Source of the DNA: Nostoc sp. FACHB-110 | GTDB lineage: Bacteria; Cyanobacteriota; Cyanobacteriia; Cyanobacteriales; Nostocaceae | Length of the DNA stretch: 64,000 nt | Assembly: GCF_014697425.1 (NCBI RefSeq) | Contig: NZ_JACJRU010000004.1 | Span: forward strand, 186,001-250,000 | Reading direction: 5' to 3' | Shown here: in pieces, positions 16,553 through 24,489 of the stretch | Layout: every line of letters starts with the position of its first letter | Numbering within the stretch: the first letter of the stretch is position 1 | Notes under the pieces: generated by a model | Seen by the model: the letters and a program-made list of their open reading frames with translations, nothing else | What the model was told of the DNA's origin: nothing | The model's database searches: none | Position numbers and translations under genes: made by a program

Positions 16553-17958
16553 TATTCATTTTTTAGGGACTTAAAGCTAGTGACTATGTTTAGCAATATG
16601 TCTCTAAGAGAAGAAACAGTAACTTTGTTGATGATTTCGGCGGCAAAGGCGTTAATTAATAAATTACGTGCTGCACTTTCATCAATTCCTCGGCTTTGTA
16701 AATAGAAGATTTCATCATCTTCTAACTGACTCACAGTTGCACCGTGAGCGCATTTGACGTTATCGGCGGTAATTTCTAATTGGGGCTTGGTATCTACTCG
16801 CGCTTTGGAGGATAGTAGTAAATTGCGATTTAATTGGGCTGCGTCAGTTAACTGGGCAGGCTTAGGTACAAATACTTTACCATTGAAAATTGCATGAGCG
16901 CGATCGCCAACAATACATTTGTGTAATTGTTCACTTTTACCATAAGGATAATTCAGAGCGATCGCACTATGAGTATCCGCCACCTGTTTCCCAGAAATCA
17001 TCGCCAAACCGTTGAGCGTAGTTTCTGTTTGCTCACCAGTTTGCAAAATCTCCAAATTGTGCCGCGATAACTTTGCGCCTAAACTAAAAGCATTACAGGT
17101 ATAGCGACTATAACGAGCTTGGTTTACCGCAGTCTTACCAATGTGAAACGCCTCAGTGCCTTCTAGCTCAACCCTAGTATGCTTCACCTCAGCATTCTCA
17201 CCAACCCAAACCTCCGTCACCGCATTGGTAAAATAACTCTTACCCTCCGCGCCCTCTGCGCCCACCGAAGTTTGCTCAACGGGGGGAACCCCCGCACGCA
17301 ACTTCTCTCTGCGGTTCGTAAACTCTTCTATTACAGTCACCTGAGAACCAGTTTCCGCCACCACCAAACAACGCGGCTGAGAAATAGTCGCCGTCTCACC
17401 AGCCACCGAAATAAACAGCAGATGAATAGGTGTGTCAACCACGACATTTTTACCCACCCATACAACTGCTGCATCCGTTAAACCAGCAGTATTGAGAGCC
17501 GTGAATACTTCCAAAGCGCCCTCAGCTTGAGCGAGGTATTTGCGGATGCGATCGCTTTCAATTGTTAAACCAGCTAAATTACCAACTACAATACCATCAG
17601 GTAAATTAACAGCAGATAACTCCGGCGCATAAACACCGTTCACAAACACCAACCGATTATCAGTCAGCAATTGTACATTTAACTTCTCTACATTATTAAC
17701 TGACTGCGCCTTGCGAAACTCCACACCCCGCAAATCAGACAAATCAGTAAACCGCCATTCTTCCTCGCGGGTGGTGGGGATAGTTGAGTGACGTACCCAA
17801 TTTGCAGCTTGCTGACGTAATTCCTCTAACCCATCAGCTTGAGATACAGCGACTTGATTTAACAACTGGGTTAAATAAGCATCTCTATCCAACAGAGAAG
17901 ACACCAAACTGACTGCATCCGAGTTAGGAATAGCACTAGGAGAAACTTGAATAGACAT
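16552..17958 (-). CDS. sufD: Fe-S assembly scaffold protein SufD
   Basis: Subunit of the SufBCD scaffold on which Fe-S clusters are built. The C-terminal beta-helix core is clear: CNAFSLGAKLSRHNLEI, LNGLAM, and VKCAHGATVSQLEDDEIFYLQSRGI. Its start overlaps the sufC stop by one base (TAATG), so the two are translationally coupled. Residues about 211-238 (NRREKLRAGVPPVEQTSV onward) look like an extra insert relative to the usual EEFT-x-YFTNAVTE junction. That DNA (17236-17325) is GC-rich and repeat-like, unlike the rest of the gene. The reading frame is intact. Confidence 0.95.
   Translation of the reverse strand: MSIQVSPSAIPNSDAVSLVSSLLDRDAYLTQLLNQVAVSQADGLEELRQQAANWVRHSTIPTTREEEWRFTDLSDLRGVEFRKAQSVNNVEKLNVQLLTDNRLVFVNGVYAPELSAVNLPDGIVVGNLAGLTIESDRIRKYLAQAEGALEVFTALNTAGLTDAAVVWVGKNVVVDTPIHLLFISVAGETATISQPRCLVVAETGSQVTVIEEFTNRREKLRAGVPPVEQTSVGAEGAEGKSYFTNAVTEVWVGENAEVKHTRVELEGTEAFHIGKTAVNQARYSRYTCNAFSLGAKLSRHNLEILQTGEQTETTLNGLAMISGKQVADTHSAIALNYPYGKSEQLHKCIVGDRAHAIFNGKVFVPKPAQLTDAAQLNRNLLLSSKARVDTKPQLEITADNVKCAHGATVSQLEDDEIFYLQSRGIDESAARNLLINAFAAEIINKVTVSSLRDILLNIVTSFKSLKNE
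17236..17325. repeat. Repeat-like GC-rich insert inside sufD
   Basis: It contains CCTCCGCGCCCTCTGCGCCC and a perfect small hairpin (CGGGGG-GAA-CCCCCG at 17280-17294). Both are of the kind found in intergenic repeats of Nostocales, and the composition differs sharply from the surrounding coding DNA. It is translated in frame as a loop between two conserved strands. Confidence 0.5.
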
Positions 17959-18746
17959 TACACACCCACCTCAACAGCAGTTTCCTCCAAAATCCAGTCA
18001 TAACCGCGAGACTCCAATTCCAGAGCCAGTTCCTTACCACCACTGGTGAGAATTTTGCCCCGCGCCATCACATGCACAAAATCCGGCACAATATAATTCA
18101 ACAAGCGTTGATAGTGAGTAATCATAATCGTCGCATTCTCTGAATTAGTCAGTTGATTCACCCCATTAGCGACAATTTTCAGCGCATCAATATCTAAACC
18201 TGAGTCTGTCTCATCCAAAATTGCCAAAGTTGGCTCTAACAAAGCCATTTGCAGAATTTCATTGCGCTTTTTCTCACCACCAGAAAACCCTTCATTGACA
18301 CTGCGGTTGAGGAAAGCTGCATTCATCTTCACAACTTCCAACTTTTCCTCAATCAAATCATCAAAATCAAATGCGTCTACCTCTTCCAAACCTTGCGCCT
18401 TCCGCCGAGAATTGTAAGCTACCCGCAAGAAATCCAAATTACTCACACCAGGAATTTCTAGCGGATATTGAAACGCCAAAAACACCCCAGCCCTAGCGCG
18501 TTCTTCCGGTTCCAATTCCAACAAATTTTGTCCTTGGAAAATCACCTCACCGCCAGTCACCGTATACGCCGGATGTCCCGACAACACCTTAGATAAAGTA
18601 CTCTTACCAGAACCATTCGGCCCCATGATGGCATGAATTTCACCAGCCCGAACTTCCAAATTTACACCCTTAAGAATCGGCGTACCATCAACCTCAGCCG
18701 TCAAATCTCTCACCGACAGCACAACTGCACTATTTTCAATAATCAT
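17958..18746 (-). CDS. sufC: Fe-S assembly ATPase SufC
   Basis: Soluble ABC-type ATPase that drives the SufB-SufD scaffold. Walker [10 protein letters not shown] is at residues 42-50. The modified signature [19 protein letters not shown] and Walker [15 protein letters not shown] are diagnostic of SufC. There is no membrane domain. The length of 262 aa is typical. It lies 118 bp after sufB; that spacer holds CT-rich and CAGCACT repeats (18750-18865) rather than regulatory sequence that I can recognise. Confidence 0.98.
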   Translation of the reverse strand: MIIENSAVVLSVRDLTAEVDGTPILKGVNLEVRAGEIHAIMGPNGSGKSTLSKVLSGHPAYTVTGGEVIFQGQNLLELEPEERARAGVFLAFQYPLEIPGVSNLDFLRVAYNSRRKAQGLEEVDAFDFDDLIEEKLEVVKMNAAFLNRSVNEGFSGGEKKRNEILQMALLEPTLAILDETDSGLDIDALKIVANGVNQLTNSENATIMITHYQRLLNYIVPDFVHVMARGKILTSGGKELALELESRGYDWILEETAVEVGV

Positions 18747-18749
18747 GTT

Positions 18750-18866
18750 CTCTCTCTTCTCTCTCTTCTCTTTCTTCTCTCTTCTTGGCGTACTTGGCGC
18801 ACTTTGGCGGTTCGTTTAAAAGCAGTCTTTTCACTCAGCACTCAGCACTCAGCACTCAGCACTTTT
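18750..18866. repeat. CT-rich tract and CAGCACT heptamers between sufB and sufC
   Basis: A pyrimidine tract of TCTCTCT/TCTTCTC units (about 18749-18787) and, at about 18834-18862, four units of the CACTCAG/CAGCACT heptamer. The same heptamer is found in frame inside nadE at 45733-45767. Confidence 0.8.
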
Positions 18867-20304
18867 AACCAACACTACCTTCCAACTTCAGACTCAACAA
18901 CTTATCAGCCTCCACCGCAAACTCCATAGGTAGCTGATTAAACACATCCTTACAGAAGCCGCTAATCATCATCGAAATCGCATCTTCCGCAGAAATGCCA
19001 CGTTGAGCAAAGAAAAATAGCTGATCTTCCCCAATTTTAGAAGTTGAAGCTTCATGCTCCACTTTCGCCGTATTATTTTGTACTTGAATATAAGGGAAAG
19101 TATTGGCGTGGGCATTATCCCCAATTAACATCGAGTCGCACTGAGAATAATTTCTTGCGCCTTCAGCCTTGGGATTTACCTTCACCAAACCGCGATAACT
19201 GTTACTAGACTTACCTGCGGAGATTCCTTTAGAAATAATCGTACTGCGAGTATTCTTACCGACATGAATCATCTTCGTCCCGGTGTCGGCTTGCTGCATA
19301 TTGTTGGTTAACGCCACCGAGTAAAATTCACCCACAGAATTATCGCCAACTAATACACAGCTAGGATACTTCCAAGTAATTGCAGAACCAGTTTCTACCT
19401 GAGTCCAAGAAATTTTAGAATTTACGCCTTGACACAAACCGCGCTTAGTCACGAAATTGTAAATACCGCCTTTACCGTTAACATCACCGGCGTACCAGTT
19501 CTGCACAGTAGAGTATTTAATTTCCGCGTTATCCAAAGCCACAAGTTCGACAACTGCGGCGTGGAGTTGGTTGCTGTCATACATTGGCGCGGTGCAACCT
19601 TCCAAGTAGGAAACATAGCTACCTTCTTCAGCCACAATCAAAGTCCGTTCAAATTGTCCCGTATCGCCAGAGTTGATGCGGAAGTAGGTAGACAATTCCA
19701 TTGGACATTTCACACCTTTGGGAATGTAGACAAAGGAACCATCGCTGAACACAGCAGCGTTTAAAGCCGCAAAATAATTGTCAGCAATGGGGACAACGCT
19801 ACCCAAATATTTCTTGATTAATTCTGGATGTTCCCGCAGGGCTTCAGAAATGGAACAGAAGATAACGCCATCTTTAGCTAATTTTTCTTTGAAGGTTGTA
19901 GCTACAGAAACGCTATCAAAAATCGCATCCACAGCGACATTTGCCAGTCGCTTTTGTTCAGAAAGGGGAATACCCAGTTTCTCGAAGGTTTCCAGGAGGG
20001 TAGGATCTACTTCTTCCAAGCTGTTGAGTTTTTCTTTCTTTTGCTTGGGCGCAGAATAGTAAATGATATCCTGATAATTAATTGGTGGATATTTGACGTT
20101 CGGCCATGTTGGTTCGGTCATTTTTAGCCACTGGCGATAGGCTCTCAGACGAAATTCCAGCATGAATTCCGGCTCGTTCTTCTTCGCGGAAATCAAGCGG
20201 ATAACGTCTTCATTGAGTCCACGCGGGATGGTATCGGCTTCAATTTCGGTGACGAAGCCGTACTTGTAAGGTTGGTTAACTAGGGATTTGACAGTGGCAC
20301 TCAT
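18865..20304 (-). CDS. sufB: Fe-S assembly scaffold protein SufB
   Basis: Main scaffold subunit of the SUF complex. The sequence is highly conserved: [21 protein letters not shown] at the N-terminal side, [20 protein letters not shown], and the C-terminal [20 protein letters not shown]. The length of 479 aa is standard. It is the first gene of sufBCDS. Transcription starts in the 221-bp region shared with sufR, which carries two SufR-type operators, so the operon should be derepressed under iron limitation or oxidative stress. Confidence 0.98.
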   Translation of the reverse strand: MSATVKSLVNQPYKYGFVTEIEADTIPRGLNEDVIRLISAKKNEPEFMLEFRLRAYRQWLKMTEPTWPNVKYPPINYQDIIYYSAPKQKKEKLNSLEEVDPTLLETFEKLGIPLSEQKRLANVAVDAIFDSVSVATTFKEKLAKDGVIFCSISEALREHPELIKKYLGSVVPIADNYFAALNAAVFSDGSFVYIPKGVKCPMELSTYFRINSGDTGQFERTLIVAEEGSYVSYLEGCTAPMYDSNQLHAAVVELVALDNAEIKYSTVQNWYAGDVNGKGGIYNFVTKRGLCQGVNSKISWTQVETGSAITWKYPSCVLVGDNSVGEFYSVALTNNMQQADTGTKMIHVGKNTRSTIISKGISAGKSSNSYRGLVKVNPKAEGARNYSQCDSMLIGDNAHANTFPYIQVQNNTAKVEHEASTSKIGEDQLFFFAQRGISAEDAISMMISGFCKDVFNQLPMEFAVEADKLLSLKLEGSVG

Positions 20305-20427
20305 CTGTAATAATCTCTTGTGTTCCGAGGGATCTCTTGAAGGATGGAAGACGGGCTGGGTTTCGCCGATGCCGGTCTTGTTTTACCGAGTGGTTTACAC
20401 GGCTGTTACAATAAGGATGAAGATTAA

Positions 20428-20445
20428 AACAACATCCATGTTGTT
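20428..20445. promoter_or_regulatory. SufR operator site 1
   Basis: AACAAC-N6-GTTGTT, a perfect inverted repeat. It contains the CAAC-N6-GTTG core established for SufR binding in Synechocystis. It lies 124 bp from the sufB start and 81 bp from the sufR start. Confidence 0.88.
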
Positions 20446-20470
20446 TAACGTATCTTCATTTTACGCTAGA

Positions 20471-20492
20471 TTAACAACAATGATGTTGTTAA
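20471..20492. promoter_or_regulatory. SufR operator site 2
   Basis: TTAACAAC-N6-GTTGTTAA, a perfect 22-base palindrome with the same CAAC-N6-GTTG core. Its centre is 45 bp from site 1 and it lies 34 bp upstream of the sufR ATG, suited to autoregulation of sufR. Confidence 0.88.
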
Positions 20493-20525
20493 AGTCAAAT
20501 TTTCTCAAAAAAATTTAGGACGACG

Positions 20526-21242
20526 ATGGCGACTACCCAGCAGTCCTCAACCAAGCAAGAGATCCTCGAATATCTGCTCAAACACTCACAAGCAACTGCT
20601 TTTGAGCTTTCTGATGTTTTGAATGTGAGCAAGCAAGCAATTCGTCGCCATCTGAAGGATTTAGAGGCGGAAGAGTTGATTGTCTACGCTTCAACAACGC
20701 AGGCGGGAATGGGGCGGCCACAGCATATTTATCAGTTAAGTCGTCAGGGACGCGATCGCCTGCATCGCACAACCAGCGATCGCTTCGGTGATGGTTACGG
20801 CGAATTTGCAGTTTCGCTGTTGGATACCCTAGCCGAAACCGTCGGTCATGACAAAATGAAGACGATTTTACAAAAACAATGGGAACGTAAAGCTCAAGAG
20901 TACCGCGATCGCGTGGGTAAAGGTTCCTTAAAAGAACGGGTGGAAACTTTAGTTGAGTTACGCAAAGCCGAAGGATTCATGGCAGAGTATCACTCGGTGG
21001 AAGCAGATGATTCGCCCTTGGGCAAAATTTCTCAGTATACACCAGGCGATCGCTTTGTTTTAATAGAACATAATTGTGCAATTTCCAACGTCGCCGAGTC
21101 CTTTCCCACTGTCTGCGGTCATGAACTAGAAATGTTTGCAGCTGTACTGCCAGACTGTATAGTAGAGCGTACCCATTGGATTATTAACGGTGAACATCGT
21201 TGTGGCTATTTAGTTCAAGCTCGCAAGCCAGAACAGAATTAA
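20526..21242 (+). CDS. sufR: Fe-S-sensing repressor SufR
   Basis: Transcriptional repressor of the suf operon and of itself, acting as an iron-sulfur cluster sensor. A winged helix-turn-helix occupies about residues 8-75 (ATAFELSDVLNVSKQAIRRHL). The C-terminal part carries four cysteines in the contexts HNCAIS, PTVCGH, LPDCIV and EHRCGY; conserved C-terminal cysteines ligate the [4Fe-4S] cluster in characterised SufR. The length of 238 aa is right. It is divergent from sufB with both operators between them. Confidence 0.96.
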   Translation: MATTQQSSTKQEILEYLLKHSQATAFELSDVLNVSKQAIRRHLKDLEAEELIVYASTTQAGMGRPQHIYQLSRQGRDRLHRTTSDRFGDGYGEFAVSLLDTLAETVGHDKMKTILQKQWERKAQEYRDRVGKGSLKERVETLVELRKAEGFMAEYHSVEADDSPLGKISQYTPGDRFVLIEHNCAISNVAESFPTVCGHELEMFAAVLPDCIVERTHWIINGEHRCGYLVQARKPEQN

Positions 21243-21247
21243 TTTAT

Positions 21248-21492
21248 AAAGTTTGAAGGCTGAAGTCTGAAATATTCAGAAAAATACTGACTCAACACTA
21301 ATGAAGAGGCTAAAAGATAAAACACACTTAAGCAGATAAAACCAAGAGACTGTAAGTCTAGGGCTTAAAAACAAAGCCTTCCTAGCTTATCAGCAAAGGC
21401 AAAACTGAACGCAGGCTAGTTGTATGATGATTTGGTATAAGATGATTCCAAACTTTATACTTCATACTTCATACTTCACACTTCATACTTTT
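21248..21492. repeat. Composite heptamer array downstream of sufR
   Basis: A short GAAGGCT/GAAGTCT arm (21252-21270) and a longer opposite arm of ACTTCAT/ACTTCAC units (about 21452-21490) flank a 170-base core with no reading frame. The architecture matches the arrays at 12826, 16396 and 44229, with a longer core. The right arm ends 3 bp before the next ATG. Confidence 0.75.
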
Positions 21493-21494
21493 CT

Positions 21495-21755
21495 ATGGAT
21501 TTACCATCTCAGCAACCATCAACACAATTTTTAACCCTGGAAGAATCAGCACAAGTTGACGCGGCTTTACTATCTTCCCCAGAAAAGTTTTTAACAAGAT
21601 TGACAATTTCATCACAAAAACTCTTGAAACAAATTGCTCAAGAATACAATATGAGTGTTGAAGATTTAACAACAAAGCAAATAATTAATTGGTTTGAGAA
21701 AGACAGCAAAATTAGACGAGAGCAAGGAATTGAAGCTTCATTTTTGAAGTGGTAG
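21495..21755 (+). CDS. Small hypothetical protein
   Basis: An 86-aa soluble, helical protein of no recognised family. The sequence looks like a real gene: an acidic amphipathic start (LEESAQVDAALLSSPEKFLTR) and a basic C-terminal half ending EASFLKW. It starts directly after a heptamer array, so there is no ordinary Shine-Dalgarno. Codon use is like its neighbours. Confidence 0.55.
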   Translation: MDLPSQQPSTQFLTLEESAQVDAALLSSPEKFLTRLTISSQKLLKQIAQEYNMSVEDLTTKQIINWFEKDSKIRREQGIEASFLKW

Positions 21756-21977
21756 TGCAGCTAAAAATAAAGGCATTGCTGATTAGTGGGATGTTTTTTG
21801 TTTCGCGCAAAGGCGCAAAGGCGCGAAGAATCAATATTTTATTTTTGTTAAACATCTCAATTCATCCCGCATTTATGCAACGCCAAAATAAAAAAGGGTA
21901 TAGAAGTGTAAGAGCAAAATTTTATCTACCACTCTCACACCACTACACCCTTAACCCCTAAAGAACACTTAAAAGAC

Positions 21978-22970
21978 TTAACTTAGCTGGCTTTTATTCT
22001 TCATAAACAATCGAGTTAAGATACCTTCTATAAATCCTCTAAAATTAAGGTAAAGCTCAGATTTTTCGCGCCAAGGTAATAGATTTAACAATAACTCTTG
22101 CATAGGCTCCAGTGGCAAAAGTCTATGGCGATTTGCCCATTTATAACCAACAGTTACAAATCGGCTATCTTCAGAAATTCCCCATTTCTGCTGGAAATAA
22201 TATATAGAAGATTTATTCCAAGTATCGCTCCAACGTAACAAGAAATAAGATAAGTCATACCATTGTAACGGCACTGGAAATACATAAATTACCCTGCTAT
22301 CTGGCTCAAAATAAATTGTTCCACCTGCATTCCGGACTGTTAAGCAAAAATCAGATTCTTCAGCCATCCCCATGATGTTTTCATCGAAGTAGCCTATCTG
22401 TTGAAAAATAGCCGTACGCGCTAAAACGCAGTGAAATTCTATTAGTTCTGTAGCTTCTCTTTTTAAGAGTGAACTAACTGTAGGTAAAGGATTTTTAGCA
22501 AAGCGTCTTTGTTCGTATAAATCTTTTTTACCTTCTTTTTCTTGAAATTCACAATAGCCACCAGCCATGTGAATATTTTGCTTTTCTAGTTTGCCATAGA
22601 CACCATCTAAATATAGTGGCCCCACAACCCAAGCTTTAGTTTCATCAGCACACTCTACGATTTTGCGTAACCAACCGGGTGTTACTTGTACATCATTATC
22701 AATAAATACTACATATTCAGTATCTACCTCAGATAATGCCAAGTTACGTGCTTGATTAGGCGACAAATATTGTTCTGAACGAATTAGGCGAAAACCTTTT
22801 GCTTGTGATTGTTCAGCTAAATAACGTTTGATTGGCTGTGGTGAATTGCCATCTACGTAAATTAAATTAAAAGGAATATCAGTATGTTTATAAATACCTT
22901 CTAAAGAAAGTTGTGTATAACTAAAACGTTCCCGTGGAACCACTACTACTGTAACCTGAGGCTTTAACAT
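21978..22970 (-). CDS. Family 2 glycosyltransferase
   Basis: GT-A-fold glycosyltransferase, probably making surface or extracellular polysaccharide. The N-terminus (VVVVPRERFSYTQLSLEGIYKHT) and NLIYVDGNSP form the nucleotide-binding strands. VVFIDNDVQVTPGWL carries the DxD-like metal motif. The acceptor region includes MGMAEESDFCLTVRNAGGTI with the ED-type catalytic acid. There is no membrane segment. The length of 330 aa is normal. It is isolated, so acceptor and sugar cannot be deduced. Confidence 0.85.
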   Translation of the reverse strand: MLKPQVTVVVVPRERFSYTQLSLEGIYKHTDIPFNLIYVDGNSPQPIKRYLAEQSQAKGFRLIRSEQYLSPNQARNLALSEVDTEYVVFIDNDVQVTPGWLRKIVECADETKAWVVGPLYLDGVYGKLEKQNIHMAGGYCEFQEKEGKKDLYEQRRFAKNPLPTVSSLLKREATELIEFHCVLARTAIFQQIGYFDENIMGMAEESDFCLTVRNAGGTIYFEPDSRVIYVFPVPLQWYDLSYFLLRWSDTWNKSSIYYFQQKWGISEDSRFVTVGYKWANRHRLLPLEPMQELLLNLLPWREKSELYLNFRGFIEGILTRLFMKNKSQLS

Positions 22971-23505
22971 CTATCTTAAGTAGTAAATAATTTATGTGAT
23001 TCTCCGAGTATATGCCGATTTTCTAATTGAAAATGTGAATTTGTTTTGTAGTTCTACTAGTTTTTATTTAAAAAAAAGATATAGTTTATCTTGATAAAAA
23101 TTTTACAAATCAAGCATTTTTTAAAGATATATAAAACCAACTAGAGACATTGCATTCTCAAGCCTCTGCTACAAAGGGTTTCTACAGAAAATTTTTTGAT
23201 ATCAACTTTATAAAAAAAGGTGAATACTGACATTCACAAAAAAATGATACAAATTCAGGGGTTTTCATTCTTGACCCTTACACCCTGCGCTCTGCCCCCC
23301 CTACGGTCTATTTGTATCAATCTTAAAGTGAAACGGTATGAGGACTTGACAGGCGTTGCAGAGGCTCTCTTTGAGCCAAGCAACCAACTCACCAGAAAGT
23401 TACTCATCTACAGAAGTATGTCAATCTAAACATTATTGACTTAACATTAAATTCAGAGACTGAAAGTGTAAAATGTGATGGTTGGCATTTTAATTCCCTT
23501 TGTAG
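22971..23505. other. AT-rich gene-free stretch
   Basis: A 535-bp region with no convincing gene. The open frame at 23220-23429 has no family likeness and runs through repeat-like CCCTTACACCCTGCGCTCTG. It probably contains the promoters of neighbouring genes, but none could be pinned down. Confidence 0.4.
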
Positions 23506-23958
23506 ATGAATAAAGCATTAGATGAAAAGCTTTCGCTCAAGATTGCTCAAAACATCAAAAGCAAGTCAAATAAACCTTTTGATAATGCTTATAAAGCAGC
23601 ATTAGCAACAGAGGGAGCATTTTATGTTCAAGGATTTTTAGTTTTTGCTGGTAAGCCTTATCGACCTATCGAACACGGTTGGATTGAGTTAGATAATGTA
23701 ATTATTGATCCCTCCTTTCCGCAGCTACATAAAACACCCGAAGAAATTTGGTATTTTCCTGCACAAAGTTTGAGTGTGAAAAAACTCAAAGCCATTATTG
23801 AAGAATCAAAAGAAGACTATCCCGAAGATGATCCGCTACCAATTTATGGCTCTGCACCTTATGAGTATTATGGTGATGTGATGTTAGGTGGCAAAGAATA
23901 TCTAGCAGCCTATCAAGCTGCCGAAGCTAAGTGTAAGGAGCTAAAAGAACTAAATTAA
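23506..23958 (+). CDS. Hypothetical protein
   Basis: A soluble 150-aa protein of unknown family. The central segment (VQGFLVFAGKPYRPIEHGWIELDNVIIDPSFPQ) has the W-x-E-x-x-x-x-I-x-D-P-S pattern seen in several small phage- and toxin-associated families of unknown role, in which a His/Trp-Asp pair is conserved. The C-terminal part is acidic and ends in a helix (AAYQAAEAKCKELKELN). The start ATG is the only good one. There are no operon partners. Confidence 0.6.
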   Translation: MNKALDEKLSLKIAQNIKSKSNKPFDNAYKAALATEGAFYVQGFLVFAGKPYRPIEHGWIELDNVIIDPSFPQLHKTPEEIWYFPAQSLSVKKLKAIIEESKEDYPEDDPLPIYGSAPYEYYGDVMLGGKEYLAAYQAAEAKCKELKELN

Positions 23959-24001
23959 TAATTACGCAATAATTAACTCTTGACTGAATGAATTTTCATC
24001 T

Positions 24002-24400
24002 TCAGTAAGATTTACCATCGCTACCAAAATATTCGCGGTAGCTACAAATTTTATCGTCACAGACATCAAAAGAAATTGCTATACGATTTTTATAAGGTTC
24101 TCCTTGCAATAGTCCTTCATCTCGAAATTCAAAGACAACAGTTGTTTCATTACTCGTAACATGGTCAAGAGAAGTTAGGTTTAGTCCAGAATTAAAAGAT
24201 TCAGAAACATATTGCAAAAATTCTTTAACTCTTGGTTTGCCAACATTTTGTCCGTGATATTTGCCCATTGGAAACCAAAAAGTGACATCATCGCTCAAGA
24301 TATCGAGAAATGCTTGCCATTCTCCGGTTGCTAGACCATGTATCAAGTATTCAAATGCTTGATGTGCAACTTTTAAAGTATTTTCTGATGTTTGTGCCAT
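24002..24400 (-). CDS. SnoaL-like / NTF2-fold protein
   Basis: Small cone-fold protein of the SnoaL/NTF2-like superfamily, often ketosteroid-isomerase-like enzymes or ligand-binding proteins. Typical elements are the N-terminal helix (HQAFEYLIHGLATGEWQAFLDILSDDVTFWFP), a central P-R-V-K-E-F-L-Q-Y segment, and the C-terminal strand pair FDVCDDKICSYREYFG. The ATG at 24400 (132 aa) is preferred over an upstream TTG at 24424. The ligand is unknown. Confidence 0.75.
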   Translation of the reverse strand: MAQTSENTLKVAHQAFEYLIHGLATGEWQAFLDILSDDVTFWFPMGKYHGQNVGKPRVKEFLQYVSESFNSGLNLTSLDHVTSNETTVVFEFRDEGLLQGEPYKNRIAISFDVCDDKICSYREYFGSDGKSY

Positions 24401-24441
24401 TGCAGTTATTTGTAATTTACACAAGTAACTATATCAGTAAT

Positions 24442-24478
24442 AAAATGCGAGATATGTTTTTTCACATCTCGCATTTTT
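24442..24478 (-). terminator. Terminator hairpin for the RTX gene
   Basis: AAATGCGAGATATG and CACATCTCGCATTT pair over 14 positions with one mismatch around a 6-T loop. The minus-strand transcript then reads TTTTATTACTG. It lies 12 bp past the RTX stop codon and could serve in both directions. Confidence 0.7.
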
Positions 24479-24489
24479 ATTAGCAAATG

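Noticed and set aside
23220-23429. 69-codon open frame in the spacer before the hypothetical gene at 23506
   Set aside because: No family likeness, no ribosome site, and it contains repeat-like CCCTTACACCCTGCGCTCTG.
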